This document shows positions 21,804 to 35,683 of a stretch of DNA of 54,575 bases, piece after piece. Positions within the stretch are counted from its first letter, which is position 1, and each line of letters opens with the position of its first letter. The notes under the pieces were generated by a model, which had not been told where the DNA came from, searched no databases, and worked only from the letters and a program-made list of their open reading frames with translations. The stretch comes from Nemertoderma westbladi (lineage: Eukaryota > Xenacoelomorpha > Nemertodermatida > Nemertodermatidae), in assembly GCA_032718475.1 (NCBI GenBank), contig JAUCBJ010007123.1, forward strand, positions 1 to 54,575, read 5' to 3'. The position numbers and the translations under genes are program-made.

Positions 21804-22741
21804 GTCAGTTCCTCTACGCGTATCGTTGGTCTAACCGCATGCGTATCACCTAGTTAATGTTTCCATCTATCAGTCTTTCCAAACAAAAAGTGGTGGATTA
21901 GAATATTTAGGGCTCGCCAAATATATCAAAAGTAATTGTAAAAATGTTTCTTTAACATTCCTTACAATGAGATTTAGTAAGGGGCCATTTACTCAGGGCG
22001 TATGTTACACTGGGGGGGGGGGGGGGGGGGGTAAATTTACCCCACTAAATATAATTTTGAATATAGTTATATATTATATAGAAGTCGTTGGTTAATAGTT
22101 AAAGGCAAAGGCAAAAGGGCATTTGGATATGATGGTGCCATTGCCACTAAGTTATACCGATCATAGCATGTCAAGTACTATGAAATAGAACTGATAGAGA
22201 GGTTTTACCAGATACCAAATAATATATTAAATCTGTTACTTGTAATTTTCGTTTTTGAGGTGCCGTGAAAAGTCGACAAATCATCGGATTTATTGTAAAT
22301 ATTGATTGCGAAAATAACAAAGACAGGAATCAGAACCGGACATCGGACCCTATACCTAATGCTACTTTAGAATTTGAAAAGTGCTATTTACTTGCACTTT
22401 TCATATTTGGGGTGTCTTTAAAAAATGTGCAAAACCAATACTGCAGCAACTAAAAAACACCTACAGGAATCAAGCTACGCGATAAAATTAAAAAACATAA
22501 AAAAAGGTTCTATGTATCAGTAATATAAGTTTATAAGAATAATAATAAATTTGAAAAAAATCCAAATTTTCAGGTCCCTTAAAAATTAGAACCCATGACC
22601 TAAAAGTCAAAGTTTTACGAAATGTAAATAATAGAAAAATATTAAAAGTCAGAAATTTCAAGGCGATAGGTGAATTACATGAATGTACATGTATTGCATT
22701 GTATATATTGATAACCAATTAATTATTATTTATTTCCACAG
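21804..22741 (+). other. TAF9 intron 2
   Basis: A 938-bp phase-0 intron, GT at 21804 and AG at 22740-22741 (preceded by atttccac). It is AT-rich with a 20-G tract at 22012-22031 followed by taaatttacccc. Short open frames inside (for example 22265-22453) show no family signature. Confidence 0.9.
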
Positions 22742-23068
22742 GTGGCCAAAGTTAAAAACAACACGACGCTTCCTCTGATAAAGCCGCACGGGGGCGTACG
22801 ACTGCCGCCCGACCGGTACTGCCTGAACGCGTGCAACTACAGACTGCGAGCCTCGAGCAAACCGCGGCCGCCCCGTGTCAACCAGCACTACGCGATACCG
22901 GTACACGGTACCGGCTACCGTCAGCCCGGGTCCACCCAGCTCGCCTACCGGAACGTCGTACCGTCCGCGGTGCTCGCTAGCGGTCGCCACACCGCCACCA
23001 GTCCCGGTCCCGGCGGCGGGGAAGTTAAAGTCATAGCCGGGATAAAACGCAGAGCAGACGTAACGTAG
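22742..23068 (+). CDS. TAF9: TAF9, exon 3
   Basis: 108 codons plus a TAG stop. It opens with [20 protein letters not shown] then [15 protein letters not shown], the TAF9-specific conserved block just after the histone fold. A Pro/Gly/Arg-rich tail follows, ending IKRRADVT. The acidic Asp-rich C-terminus of vertebrate TAF9 is missing. The last codons and stop lie inside the first unit of a 34-bp tandem repeat, so the C-terminus has been shaped by repeat sequence. Confidence 0.95.
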   Translation: MAKVKNNTTLPLIKPHGGVRLPPDRYCLNACNYRLRASSKPRPPRVNQHYAIPVHGTGYRQPGSTQLAYRNVVPSAVLASGRHTATSPGPGGGEVKVIAGIKRRADVT

Positions 23069-23292
23069 CGAAACGGCTTACCGGTACACAGACGTAACGT
23101 AGCGAAACGGCTTACCGGTACACAGACGCTACGTAGCGAAACGGCTTACCGGTACACAGACGTAACGTAGCGAAACGGCTTACCGGTACACAGACGTAAC
23201 GTAGCGAAACGGCTTACCGGTACACAGACGTAACGTAGCGAAACGGCTTACCGGTACACAGACGCTACGTAGCGAAACGTCTTACCGGTATT
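23055..23292. repeat. 34-bp minisatellite over the TAF9 stop codon and 3' UTR
   Basis: Seven units of cagacgtaacgtagcgaaac plus ggcttaccggtaca begin at 23055, 23089, 23123, 23157, 23191, 23225 and 23259. Units 3 and 7 carry gctacg in place of gtaacg. The first unit encodes the last four residues and the stop. Each unit holds taccggta and TACGTA-type self-complementary words. Confidence 0.95.
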
Positions 23293-23446
23293 AAACCATA
23301 TCAGCAATATTTATACGAAACTGAATTCATTTAGGTGTAAACAGTCCAAACTTTGTTCGTTTTATCCGTGTTGAGTTTGAGAGATAATGATAAATACATA
23401 TGAATAGCATACGGTAATTATTTTTTTGTACTTCCATTGTATGTTC

Positions 23447-24449
23447 TAGAGTTGAAACAGAGACTTGTCACTGATCTCTGTTCTTTGGATTCTCCGGGCA
23501 GTTTTTTTGTCTCCGGATAGGTCTCTGGTTCCCGGGTTTTGAAAACAGACATTTTACCCAGAGATCAGTGATTTGACAAATTAGAAATAGTTATTTAAAA
23601 ATAGATCCTGTACAACACAAAATGTGAAATTAAGATTATTTTTCACAAATTTTTTACAATTAATTATTTCTTTAAATGTTAACTATTTTACATACACCAA
23701 TTCAACACAATTATATATTCACTTTTACACTATTTCTATTTCTAATAAATGTACCAATATTCTTCTATTTAATTTAAGGTGCATTTAATTTTAAGTTATA
23801 TTAGCACCTAAAGAGGGTTCTTATTTAAGGATAAGGGGCGCTTAATTTGAGCTCCCGTAATGTTTAAAAGTGAAAGAAAGGGCTGATCTCCAGTCAATTT
23901 GTTATAGGATAGATAATATGACGACCAAATGGAGAGAATGAGCGTAACGAGGCTTGTATATGGGGCGAGTAGAGCACTATACCTGTGCACTAAGTATTCG
24001 TAAATGACTATATGACTATGTATATTGAAATGTATATGATTTGAACAATTGTAAAATAAGTGCCTTTAATTAACAAAGTACCGGTACCCATGGCGCAAAA
24101 CAAATTTATATAACATATTATATTAACAATAACAAAATAAAACGAATTAATAAACAAATAACCAAATTAATATTAATTAAGCCCCCCAAACTGTACGTGC
24201 GCTTATTTTCTTACAATGGGCAAGGGTTGAAATGAGTTGGATTTACGTTACTGTAATTGAACCATAGAAAAATAGTTAAGGCCGTATGTACAGTCTGTTT
24301 GTGCTATAGGGAAGTAATGAAATTGTAAGTACAAAAATAAGCAAAGTCTCTGATCTCCGGCTCTGGTCTCCGGTATTTTTCAAAATAATTCTCCGGGTAG
24401 GTCTCTGGTTCACCGGGATTAAGAAAAACAGGTCTCTGTTTCAACTCTA
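23447..24449. mobile_element. 1003-bp non-autonomous hAT-like transposon
   Basis: Perfect 18-bp terminal inverted repeats (tagagttgaaacagagac and its inverse) are flanked by an exact 8-bp target duplication, gtatgttc, at 23439-23446 and 24450-24457. An 8-bp duplication and TAGAG termini match the hAT signature. Subterminal repeats of the tctccgg and ggtctctggtt type occur at both ends, as is usual for transposase binding. No transposase is encoded, so it is a deletion derivative or MITE. Confidence 0.93.
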
Positions 24450-24507
24450 GTATGTTCCGAATTGTTTATGATGTTCCAAATCATTATTATTTATTTGAGT
24501 CAAGTTA

Positions 24508-25655
24508 GTGGTTTTTATTAGTCAAACATGAAACCAAGGCACGGATGTTTTACGTTACGTTACGTTACGGTATTACATTACGGAATAATTTCCAAATTAC
24601 GTTACGTTACTGTATTCCGAAAAAAATAATTGCGTATTACCGAAAATACCGTAACGTAATAACCAGTTCAGATTGCCAAGAGGACCACAAAGAGATATTT
24701 AAAGTTTCATCCTATTTTTGTCTGAAACTTATAGTTTCAATGTTTTGAAATTGCAAATTAAATTAACGTAAAAATAACTTTAAATTGGTAGAACGGCTTG
24801 GCTTGTGTTGTAATAGGTTGTCATAATAAGACATACAGGTAGCGGTGGCCCTGTAGGTAGGCCTACCATGTAACCTGCTAACGGATCTAGGACCCTTCCC
24901 CCCCGGACACCCCCCCCCCCCCCCCCCCCCCCAGTTAAAGTGTTAAAATTTATCTGGGTACATCAAAGCAATAAACAAAAGTTAAAGATGGTTACAGGAC
25001 AAGTTGTATCTATCTAGTCAAGTTTTTTCAAAATTATAAAAGAAACATTTTTATAGTCAAATTTTGTTTGTTTTTCTTTTAATTGGGGGCTGCCGCCCCC
25101 AAACCCCCGCTACTTTTGAATTGCCGACGGCATTTCCCTGTGTGCCCGTGGTGAAAGAAATACCATTTTGAAATAATTAATTCATGTTTGAATTATCAGA
25201 TAATAAATTGACTAACAAAGCCTAAAGTAGGAGCTGTATTGAATGTTAACCAAATTAATATATAAATTACTACAATATTATGTAAATTAGTATATATTAT
25301 TATATAAATAGTTCAGAGTAGCCCTAGTTAGCTTAACATTAATTAATTAATTAATTATTACTATTAATTAATTATTAATTAAAACTTCATCATAAATAAC
25401 TGGAGATAAGGATACCGTGTACAGACAAACAAAACCTAAAAGCATTTAGTTTTATATTGAATAGCTAGAACGTTCAAGAGAAAGTTTTTTTTTGAAAGAT
25501 TTACTTTTCTGTCCAAAATGATTGCTTGGTAGCTAAAACAAATATTGCTATTACGTTACGGTTTACGTTACGGAAAAATATTGAACTACGGTATTCCTGA
25601 AAAGATAACGTAACGTAACGTTTGTGGTTTTTATTAGTCAAACATGAAACCAAGT
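24508..25655. mobile_element. TACGTTACG-ended element between 31-bp direct repeats
   Basis: Termini are multiple acgtt units (ttacgttacgttacgttacg from ~24550; inverse taacgtaacgtaacg to ~25621), with more taacg words just inside. The unit is flanked by an unusually long direct repeat: gtggtttttattagtcaaac plus atgaaaccaag at ~24510 and ~25625. The interior holds a 23-C tract (24910-24932), a ggggctgccgcccc hairpin and AT-rich DNA. No ORF. The superfamily is unknown; a 31-bp duplication is too long for ordinary cut-and-paste. Confidence 0.6.
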
Positions 25656-25675
25656 TGGACCCAAAGTATTAGTAT

Positions 25676-28600
25676 CTTAATAATACTATACTACAATAAT
25701 ACTATACTACAATAATACTATACTACAATAATACTCTTCTACAATAATACTATATTACTATACTACAATAATGTTATACTACAACAATACTATACTACAA
25801 ACTACAATAATACTATACTACAATAATACTATACTACAATAATACTATACTACAATAATACTATACTACAATAATAATACTATACTACAATAATACTATA
25901 CTACAATAATACTATACTACAATAATACTATACTACAATAATACTCTACTACAATAATACTATACTACAATAATACTATACTACAATAATACTATACTAC
26001 AATAATACTATACTACAATAATACTCTACTACAATAATACTATACTACAATAATACCATACTACAATAATACTATACTACAATAATACTATACTACAATA
26101 ATACTATACTACAATAATTCTATACTACAATAATGCTATACTACAATAATACTATACTAAAATAATACTATACTACAATAATACTATACCACAATAATAC
26201 TACAATAATACTATACTACAATAATACTATACTACAATAATACTATACTACAATAATACTATACTACAATAATACTATACTACAATAATACTATACTACT
26301 ATACTATAATAATGCTATACTACAACAATACTATACTACTACACTACAATAATGCTATACTACAATAATACTATACTATAATTAATACTATACTACAATA
26401 ATACTATAGACCTGCTATTACAGTACTGCAGTATTCAGGTATTAGCTGCAGACAGTACTGGTACTGCAGTCCTGTAGGCAATATTCTACTGTTGTGTTCA
26501 TACGGTTGCTAGGTGATGGGTAATGACAGCTGGTGGTGGTTGAATTATGTTTGTCCAGTAGTTTTTGTGCTTTGTGTGTTATTTTTAAAGATGAATATAA
26601 TATAATATACTGTCAATGTCCTGAGGAAGCTGAAAAAAAAAAAAAAAAAAAAAAAAAGTAGACCTACTACAATAATACTACACTACAATAATACTATACT
26701 ACAATAATACTATACTACATTAATGCTATACTATAACAATACTATACTACAATAATACTATACTACAATAATACTATACTACAATAATACTATACTACAA
26801 TAATGCTATACTACAATAATACTATACTACAATAATACTATACTACAATAATACTATACTACAATAATACTATACTATTATACTACAATAATGCTATACT
26901 ACAACAATACTATACTACTACACTACAATAATGCTATACTACAATAATACTATACTAGAATTAATACTATACTACAATAATACTACACTACAATAATACT
27001 ATAGACCTACTACAATAATACTATAGACCTACTACAATAATACTATACTACAATAATACTATACTACAATAATGCTATACTACAACAATACTATACTACA
27101 ATAATACTATACTACAATAATACTATACTACAATAATACTATACTACAATAATACTATACTACAATAATACTATACTACAATAATACTATACTACAATGA
27201 TACTATACTACAATAATACTATACTACAATAATACTATACTACAATAATACTATACTACAATAATACTATACTACAATAATACTCTACTACAATAATACT
27301 ATACTACAATAATACTATACTACAATAATGCTATACTACAATAATACTATATACAAGAAAAATACTATACTACAATAATACTATACTACAATAATACTAT
27401 ACTACTATACTACAATACTACAATAATACTATACTACAATAATACTATACTACAATAATACTATACTACAATAATACTATACTACAATAATGCTATACTA
27501 CAACACTACAATAATGCTATACTACAATAATACTATACTACTATACTACGATACTACAATAATACTATACTACAATAATACTATACTACAATAATACTAT
27601 ACTACAATAATACTATACTACAATAATACTATACTACAATAATACTATACTACGATAATACTATACTACAATAATACTCTACTACAATAATACTATACTA
27701 CAATAATACTATACTACAATAATACTCTACTACAATAATACTATACTACAATAATACTCTACTACAATAATACTATACTACAATAATACTAAACTACAAT
27801 AATACTATACTACAATAATACTATACTACAATAATACTCTACTACAATAATACTATACTACAATAATACTATACTACAATAATACTATACTACAATAATA
27901 CTATACTACAATAATACTATACTACAATAATACTATACTACAATAATACTATACTACAATAATACTATACTACAATAATACTATACTACAATAATACTAT
28001 ACTACAATAATACTCTACTACAATAATACTATACTACGATAATACTACACTACAATAATACTATACTTCAATAATACTATAATACTATACTACAATACTA
28101 CAATAATACTAAACTACAATAATACTATACTACAATAATACTATACTACAATAATACTATACTACAATAATACTCTACTACAATAATACTATACTACGAT
28201 AATACTACACTACAATAATACTATACTTCAATAATACTATAATACTATACTACAATACTACAATAATACTAAACTACAATAATACTATACTACAATAATA
28301 CTATACTACAATAATACTATACTACAATAATACTATACTACAATAATACTATACTACAATAATACTATACTACAATAATACTATACTACAATAATACTCT
28401 ACTACAATAATACTACACTACAATAATACTATAATACTATACTACAATACTACAATAATACTATACTACAATACTTCAATAATACTATAATACTATACTA
28501 CAATACTACAATAATACTAAACTACAATAATACTATACTACAATAATACTATACTTCAATAATACTATAATACTATACTACAATACTACAATAATACTAT

Positions 28601-31600
28601 ACTACAATAATACTCTACTACAATAATACTATACTACGATAATACTACACTACAATAATACTATACTTCAATAATACTATAATACTATACTACAATACTA
28701 CAATAATACTAAACTACAATAATACTATACTACAATAATACTATACTACAATAATACTATACTACAATAATACTATACTACAATAATACTATACTACAAT
28801 AATACTATACTACAATAATACTCTACTACAATAATACTATACTACGATAATACTACACTACAATAATACTATACTTCAATAATACTATAATACTATACTA
28901 CAATACTACAATAATACTAAACTACAATAATACTATACTACAATAATACTATACTACAATAATACTATACTACAATAATACTATACTACAATAATACTCT
29001 ACTACAATAATACTATACTACGATAATACTACACTACAATAATACTATACTACAATAATACTATACTACAATAATACTATACTACAATAATACTATACTA
29101 CAATAATACTATAATACTATACTACAATAATACTATACTACAATAATACTACACTACAATAATACTATACTTCAATAATACTATAATACTATACTACAAT
29201 ACTACAATAATACTAAACTACAATAATACTATACTACAATAATACTATACTACAATAATACTATACTACAATAATACTATACTACAATAATACTATACTA
29301 CTATACTACAATACTACAATAATACTAAACTACAATAATACTATACTACAATAATACTATACTACAATAATACTATACTACAATAATACTACAATACAAT
29401 AATACTATACTTCAATAATACTATAATACTATACTACAATACTACAATAATACTAAACTACAATAATACTATACTACAATAATACTATACTACAATAATA
29501 CTATACTACAATAATACTACACTACAATAATACTATACTTCAATAATACTATAATACTATACTACAATACTACAATAATACTAAACTACAATAATACTAT
29601 ACTACAATAATACTATACTACAATAATACTATACTACAATAATACTATACTACAATAATACTATACTACAATAATACTATACTACAATAATACTCTACTA
29701 CAATAATACTATACTACAATAATACTATACTACAATAATACTATACTACAATAATACTATACTACAATAATACTATTACTATACTACAATAATACTATAC
29801 TACAATAATACTATAATACTATACTACAATACTACAATAATACTAAACTACAATAATACTATACTACAATAATACTATACTACAATAATACTATACTACA
29901 ATAATACTCTACTACAATAATACTATACTACAATAATACTATACTACAATAATACTCTACTACAATAATACTATACTACAATAATACTATACTACAATAA
30001 TACTATACTACAATAATACTATACTACAATAATACTATACTACAATAATACTATACTACAATAATACTATACTACAATAATACTATACTACAATAATACT
30101 CTACTACAATAATACTATACTACAATAATACTATACTACAATAATACTATACTACAATAATACTATACTACAATAATACTATACTACAATAATACTATAC
30201 TACAATAATACTATACTACAATAATACTATAATACTATACTACAATACTACAATAATACTAAACTACAATAATACTATACTACAATAATACTATACTACA
30301 ATAATACTATACTACAATAATACTATACTACAATAATACTATACTACAATAATACTATACTACAATAATACTATACTACAATAATACTATACTACAATAA
30401 TACTATACTACAATAATACTATACTACAATAATACTATACTACAATAATACTATACATAATACTATACTACAATAATACTATACTACAATAATACTATAC
30501 TACAATAATACTATACTACAATAATACTATACTACAATAATACTATACTACAATAATACTCTACTACAATAATACTATACTACAATAATACTATACTACA
30601 ATAATACTCTACTACAATAATACTATACTACAATAATACTATACTACAATAATACTATACTACAATAATACTATACTACAATAATACTATACTACAATAA
30701 TACTATACTACAATAATACTATACTACAATAATACTATACTACAATAATACTATACTACAATAATACTATACTACAATAATACTATACTACAATAATACT
30801 ATACTACAATAATACTATACTACAATAATACTATACTACAATAATACTCTACTACAATAATACTATACTACAATAATACTATACTACAATAATACTATAC
30901 TACAATAATACTATACTACAATAATACTATACTACAATAATACTCTACTACAATAATACTATACTACAATAATACTATACTACAATAATACTATACTACA
31001 ATAATACTATACTACAATAATACTATACTACAATAATACTATACTACAATAATACTATACTACAATAATACTATACTACAATAATACTATTACTATACTA
31101 CAATAATACTATACTACAATAATACTATAATACTATACTACAATACTACAATAATACTAAACTACAATAATACTATACTACAATAATACTATACTACAAT
31201 AATACTATACTACAATAATACTCTACTACAATAATACTATACTACAATAATACTATACTACAATAATACTCTACTACAATAATACTATACTACAATAATA
31301 CTATACTACAATAATACTATACTACAATAATACTATACTACAATAATACTATACTACAATAATACTCTACTACAATAATACTATACTACAATAATACTAT
31401 ACTACAATAATACTCTACTACAATAATACTATACTACAATAATACTATACTACAATAATACTATACTACAATAATACTATACTACAATAATACTATTACT
31501 ATACTACAATAATACTATACTACAATAATACTATAATACTATACTACAATACTACAATAATACTAAACTACAATAATACTATACTACAATAATACTATAC

Positions 31601-33642
31601 TACAATAATACTATACTACAATAATACTCTACTACAATAATACTATACTACAATAATACTATACTACAATAATACTCTACTACAATAATACTATACTACA
31701 ATAATACTATACTACAATAATACTATACTTCAATAATACTATAATACTATACTACAATACTACAATAATACTAAACTACAATAATACTATACTACAATAA
31801 TACTATACTACAATAATACTATACTACAATAATACTATACTACAATAATACTCTACTACAATAATACTATACTACAATAATACTATACTACAATAATACT
31901 CTACTACAATAATACTATACTACAATAATACTATACTACAATAATACTATACTACAATAATACTATACTACAATAATACTATTACTATACTACAATAATA
32001 CTACACTACAATAATACTATACTTCAATAATACTATAATACTATACTACAATACTACAATAATACTAAACTACAATAATACTATACTACAATAATACTAT
32101 ACTACAATAATACTATACTACAATAATACTCTACTACAATAATACTATACTACAATAATACTATACTACAATAATACTCTACTACAATAATACTATACTA
32201 CAATAATACTATACTACAATAATACTATACTACAATAATACTATACTACAATAATACTATACTACAATACTACAATAATACTAAACTACAATAATACTAT
32301 ACTACAATAATACTATACTACAATAATACTATACTACAATAATACTACAATACAATAATACTATACTTCAATAATACTATAATACTATACTACAATACTA
32401 CAATAATACTAAACTACAATAATACTATACTACAATAATACTATACTACAATAATACTATACTACAATAATACTACACTACAATAATACTATACTTCAAT
32501 AATACTATAATACTATACTACAATAATACTATACTACAATAATACTATACTACAATAATACTATACTACAATAATACTATACTACAATAATACTATACTA
32601 CAATAATACTCTACTACAATAATACTATACTACAATAATACTCTACTACAATAATACTATACTACAATAATACTATACTACAATAATACTATACTACAAT
32701 AATACTATACTACAATAATACTACACTACAATAATACTATACTTCAATAATACTATAATACTATACTACAATACTACAATAATACTAAACTACAATAATA
32801 CTATACTACAATAATACTATACTAGAATAATACTATACTACAATAATACTCTACTACAATAATACTATACTACAATAATACTAAACTACAATAATACTAT
32901 ACTACAAACTACAATAATACTATACTGCAATAATACTATACTACAATAATACTACACTACAATAATACTATACTTCAATAATACTATAATACTATATACT
33001 ACAATACTACAATAATACTAAACTACAATAATACTATACTACAATAATACTATACTACAATAATACTATACTACAATAATACTATACTACAATAATACTC
33101 TACTACAATAATACTATACTACAATAATACTATACTACAATAATACTATACTACAATAATACTATACTACAATAATACTCTACTACAATAATACTATACT
33201 ACAATAATACTAAACTACAATAATACTATACTACAAACTACAATAATACTATACTGCAATAATACTATACTACAATAATACTATACTACAATAATACTAT
33301 ACTACAATAATCCTATACTACAATAATACTATACTACAATACTATACTACAATAATACTATACTACAATAATACTATACTACAATAATACTATACAATAA
33401 TACTATACTACAATAATACTATACTACAATACTATACTACAATAATACTATACTACAATAATACTATACTACAATAATACTATACAATAATACTATACTA
33501 CAATAATACTATACTACAATAATCCTATACTACAATAATACTATACTACAATACTATACTACAATAATACTATACTACAATAATACTATACTACAATAAT
33601 ACTATACAATAATACTATACTACAATAATACTATACTACAAT
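25676..33642. repeat. ~8-kb satellite array, 16-bp unit with higher-order repeats
   Basis: The basic unit is actatactacaataat, repeated hundreds of times. Variants (tactctactac, tactaaactac, tactacactac, tacttcaataat) are patterned: a block with ctatacttcaataatactat, then aatactatactacaatacta, then a taaac variant recurs at least ten times between 28.0 and 33.0 kb. This is higher-order structure. One interruption lies at 26407-26657. The array is pure A/T/C on the plus strand apart from rare variants and has no coding potential. Confidence 0.98.
26407..26657 (+). mobile_element. Short poly(A)-tailed insertion inside the satellite
   Basis: About 225 bp of unrelated sequence ends in tcctgaggaagctg and 25 As (26633-26657). 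It is flanked by tagacctgcta (left) and tagacctacta (right), an 11-bp target duplication with one mismatch. These are the marks of a LINE-mediated insertion: a truncated LINE 3' end or a SINE. No coding region is seen. Confidence 0.65.
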
Positions 33643-34560
33643 AAGGAGGTAGAGGAGAAACCAAAGACGGGCGATGGGGGGAGACAGCTAGAAGTGGAAG
33701 CAACACCAAGAGAGTGGGCGGAGGAGAATGGCTTGGATGCAGAAGACCTAGATGCGATGGGATGGAACAAGGATGTTCCTGGAAAGAATCGGTGTGAGGG
33801 CGGAGGAGAATGGACGGCGAGATCTCCGGGGGAGTGTCCGGAGGAGACGCCGGTCCAGTTGAGAGGGATACCAAAAAGGGGGAGGTCGAGTAAGAAGACA
33901 AGGTGGAAAGGGAGAGGATGTGAGAAGATTAGACCAGTGGCAGAGAAGCCCATGATTAAACGCAACAAAGGAGCCAGGAAAGTAGAAGGAGGCGTGTTGC
34001 ACACGCACACAGGGCTGGCAGAGTGCAAGGGGGCATTACATGGTGAGACATCATGTATACCAAAGGATGACCGGTGGTCATCGAGGGCTTTAATGCCAGC
34101 GCACATATTAAGGGGGAGGCCAGCAGAGGTAGCATGTAAGAGTAAGGATGACATCAGGGGGGCATTATACCGCCAAACGACAAGTTGAAGGGTGGCACTT
34201 TGCTGCCAGGGGACGACCACGAGGAGATCAGTAATACAGAGAATAGGCAGCACTTTTCAGATTTAAGGACAGGAGAGAAGGGAAGGTCAATTCCAAGAGA
34301 GTTGGAATTGACAAGGAGAGTGGGGCGAAGAATTAGAGGACCTACAGGGGGGCAGTGGGAGAGTTGCCTGCTGGAAGATTCACCCTTAGGTCGCTGAGTC
34401 GTCCAATAAGTTGGACTGAAGGGGGGGCGAAGATGGAAGAGTTAGATCTGTAGAAGTGCGGATAGAAGTGTCACCTGCTAGAAGGGGCACCATAGAGTTT
34501 AGTCGTCCAAGTGTTGGTCTGAGGGGGGTGGGATTGAGGGCGAGACGCCCTTCCCACAAA
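33643..34560 (+). other. Purine-rich segment with unassigned open frame and hairpins
   Basis: Immediately after the satellite a plus frame is open from 33643 to 34188 (starting KEVEEKPKTGDGGRQLEVEA) with no in-frame ATG near its start. It is Lys/Arg/Glu/Gly-rich and matches no family I know. It could be the C-terminal part of an element protein cut by the satellite. Hairpins follow: gtcaattccaa with ttggaattgac (34286-34312) and gtccaa/ttggac (~34403). Two related blocks carry gtcgtccaa and a run of Gs. The coding status is doubtful. Confidence 0.35.
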
Positions 34561-34659
34561 AAATATAAAAAATAATAAAAATAATAAAATAATAGAAAGA
34601 AAGTAAGAGAAAGGAAAGCAATAGTACATAGTACGTAGTAGTAAGTAAGTAGGCAGATA

Positions 34660-35130
34660 AGAGTTAGTAGTAAGAGGGTACGTAGTACCGTTAGTAAAAG
34701 TTAGTAGTAAGAGGGTACGTAGTTTGGTAGTACCATTAGTAAGAGTTAGTAGTAAGAGGGTACGTAGTACCGCTAGTAAGAGTTAGTAAGAGTCAGTAGT
34801 AAGAGGGTACGTAGTACCGTTAGTAAGAGTTAGTAAGAGTTAGTAGTAAGAGGGTACGTAGTACCGTTAGCAAGATTTAGTAGTAAGAAGTTACGTAGTG
34901 CCGCTAGTAAGAGTTAGTAAGAGTCAGTAGTAAGAGGGTACGTAGTACCGTTAGTGGAGTTAGTAAGAGTTAGTAGTAAGAGGGTACGTAGTACCGTTAG
35001 TGGAGTTAGTAAGAGTTAGTAGTAAGAGGGTACGTAGTACCGTTAGTGGAGTTAGTTAGTAGTAAGAGGGTACGTAGTACCGTTAGAGGAGTCAGTTAGA
35101 GAGTAAGAGGTTACGTAGTACCGTTAGTTA
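34660..35130. repeat. Diverged ~40-50-bp minisatellite
   Basis: About eleven units contain gtagtaagagggtacgtagt followed by accgttagtaagagt, with variable spacing from extra gttagtaaga pieces. It lies between the two purine-rich blocks and shares their strand bias. Noncoding. Confidence 0.9.
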
Positions 35131-35683
35131 GAGAGTTAGTAAGAGTTAGGGAATTAGTGGAGTTAGAGAGTTAGGGTTAGTAGTAAGAAGTGAGAGGGGG
35201 GCATGTGGGTACAGCAGGACAGACCGTGTAGGCCGCACGAGACATACTACTGCACTGCACATCCCGTAGAGTAGGTCAGAATGTTTGATACAGGGCCAGG
35301 AGGTTACCTGGTGCAGACTAGCACAGTAAGGAATAGCTAGTCCATCCTGTATACGAACCATAGGGATTATTTGAATAAAATAATCCTTTATAAGTATTGA
35401 TAGCACAGTAATAGAATTAAAATTAATATTAAAAATTATTATTACAAATTATAGCAACAGTAGGAAAATATTCTAGAACATAATAAAAGTAACTGACAGA
35501 TTTAGGGAATTTAGGGAAATTTAGCACTTTAGGGGGTAAATAGGCAAATACAGCAATAAAACCTAGCGTTCTGAGAGAGATAGGTCATTATCGGACCACA
35601 CAGACCATCCTAACTACATCACTCACCTATATTGAGCCTTGGCAAGGCACCACCTTGTAGGTGAGCGATCAGGAGCGTTCGAA
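35131..35683. other. AT-rich gap upstream of the exonuclease-like ORF
   Basis: No gene seen. It contains ggattattt/ataatcc hairpin words near 35360 and a short caccttg...caaggtg-type inverted word near 35640-35660. It may be the 5' leader of the element that follows. Confidence 0.4.
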
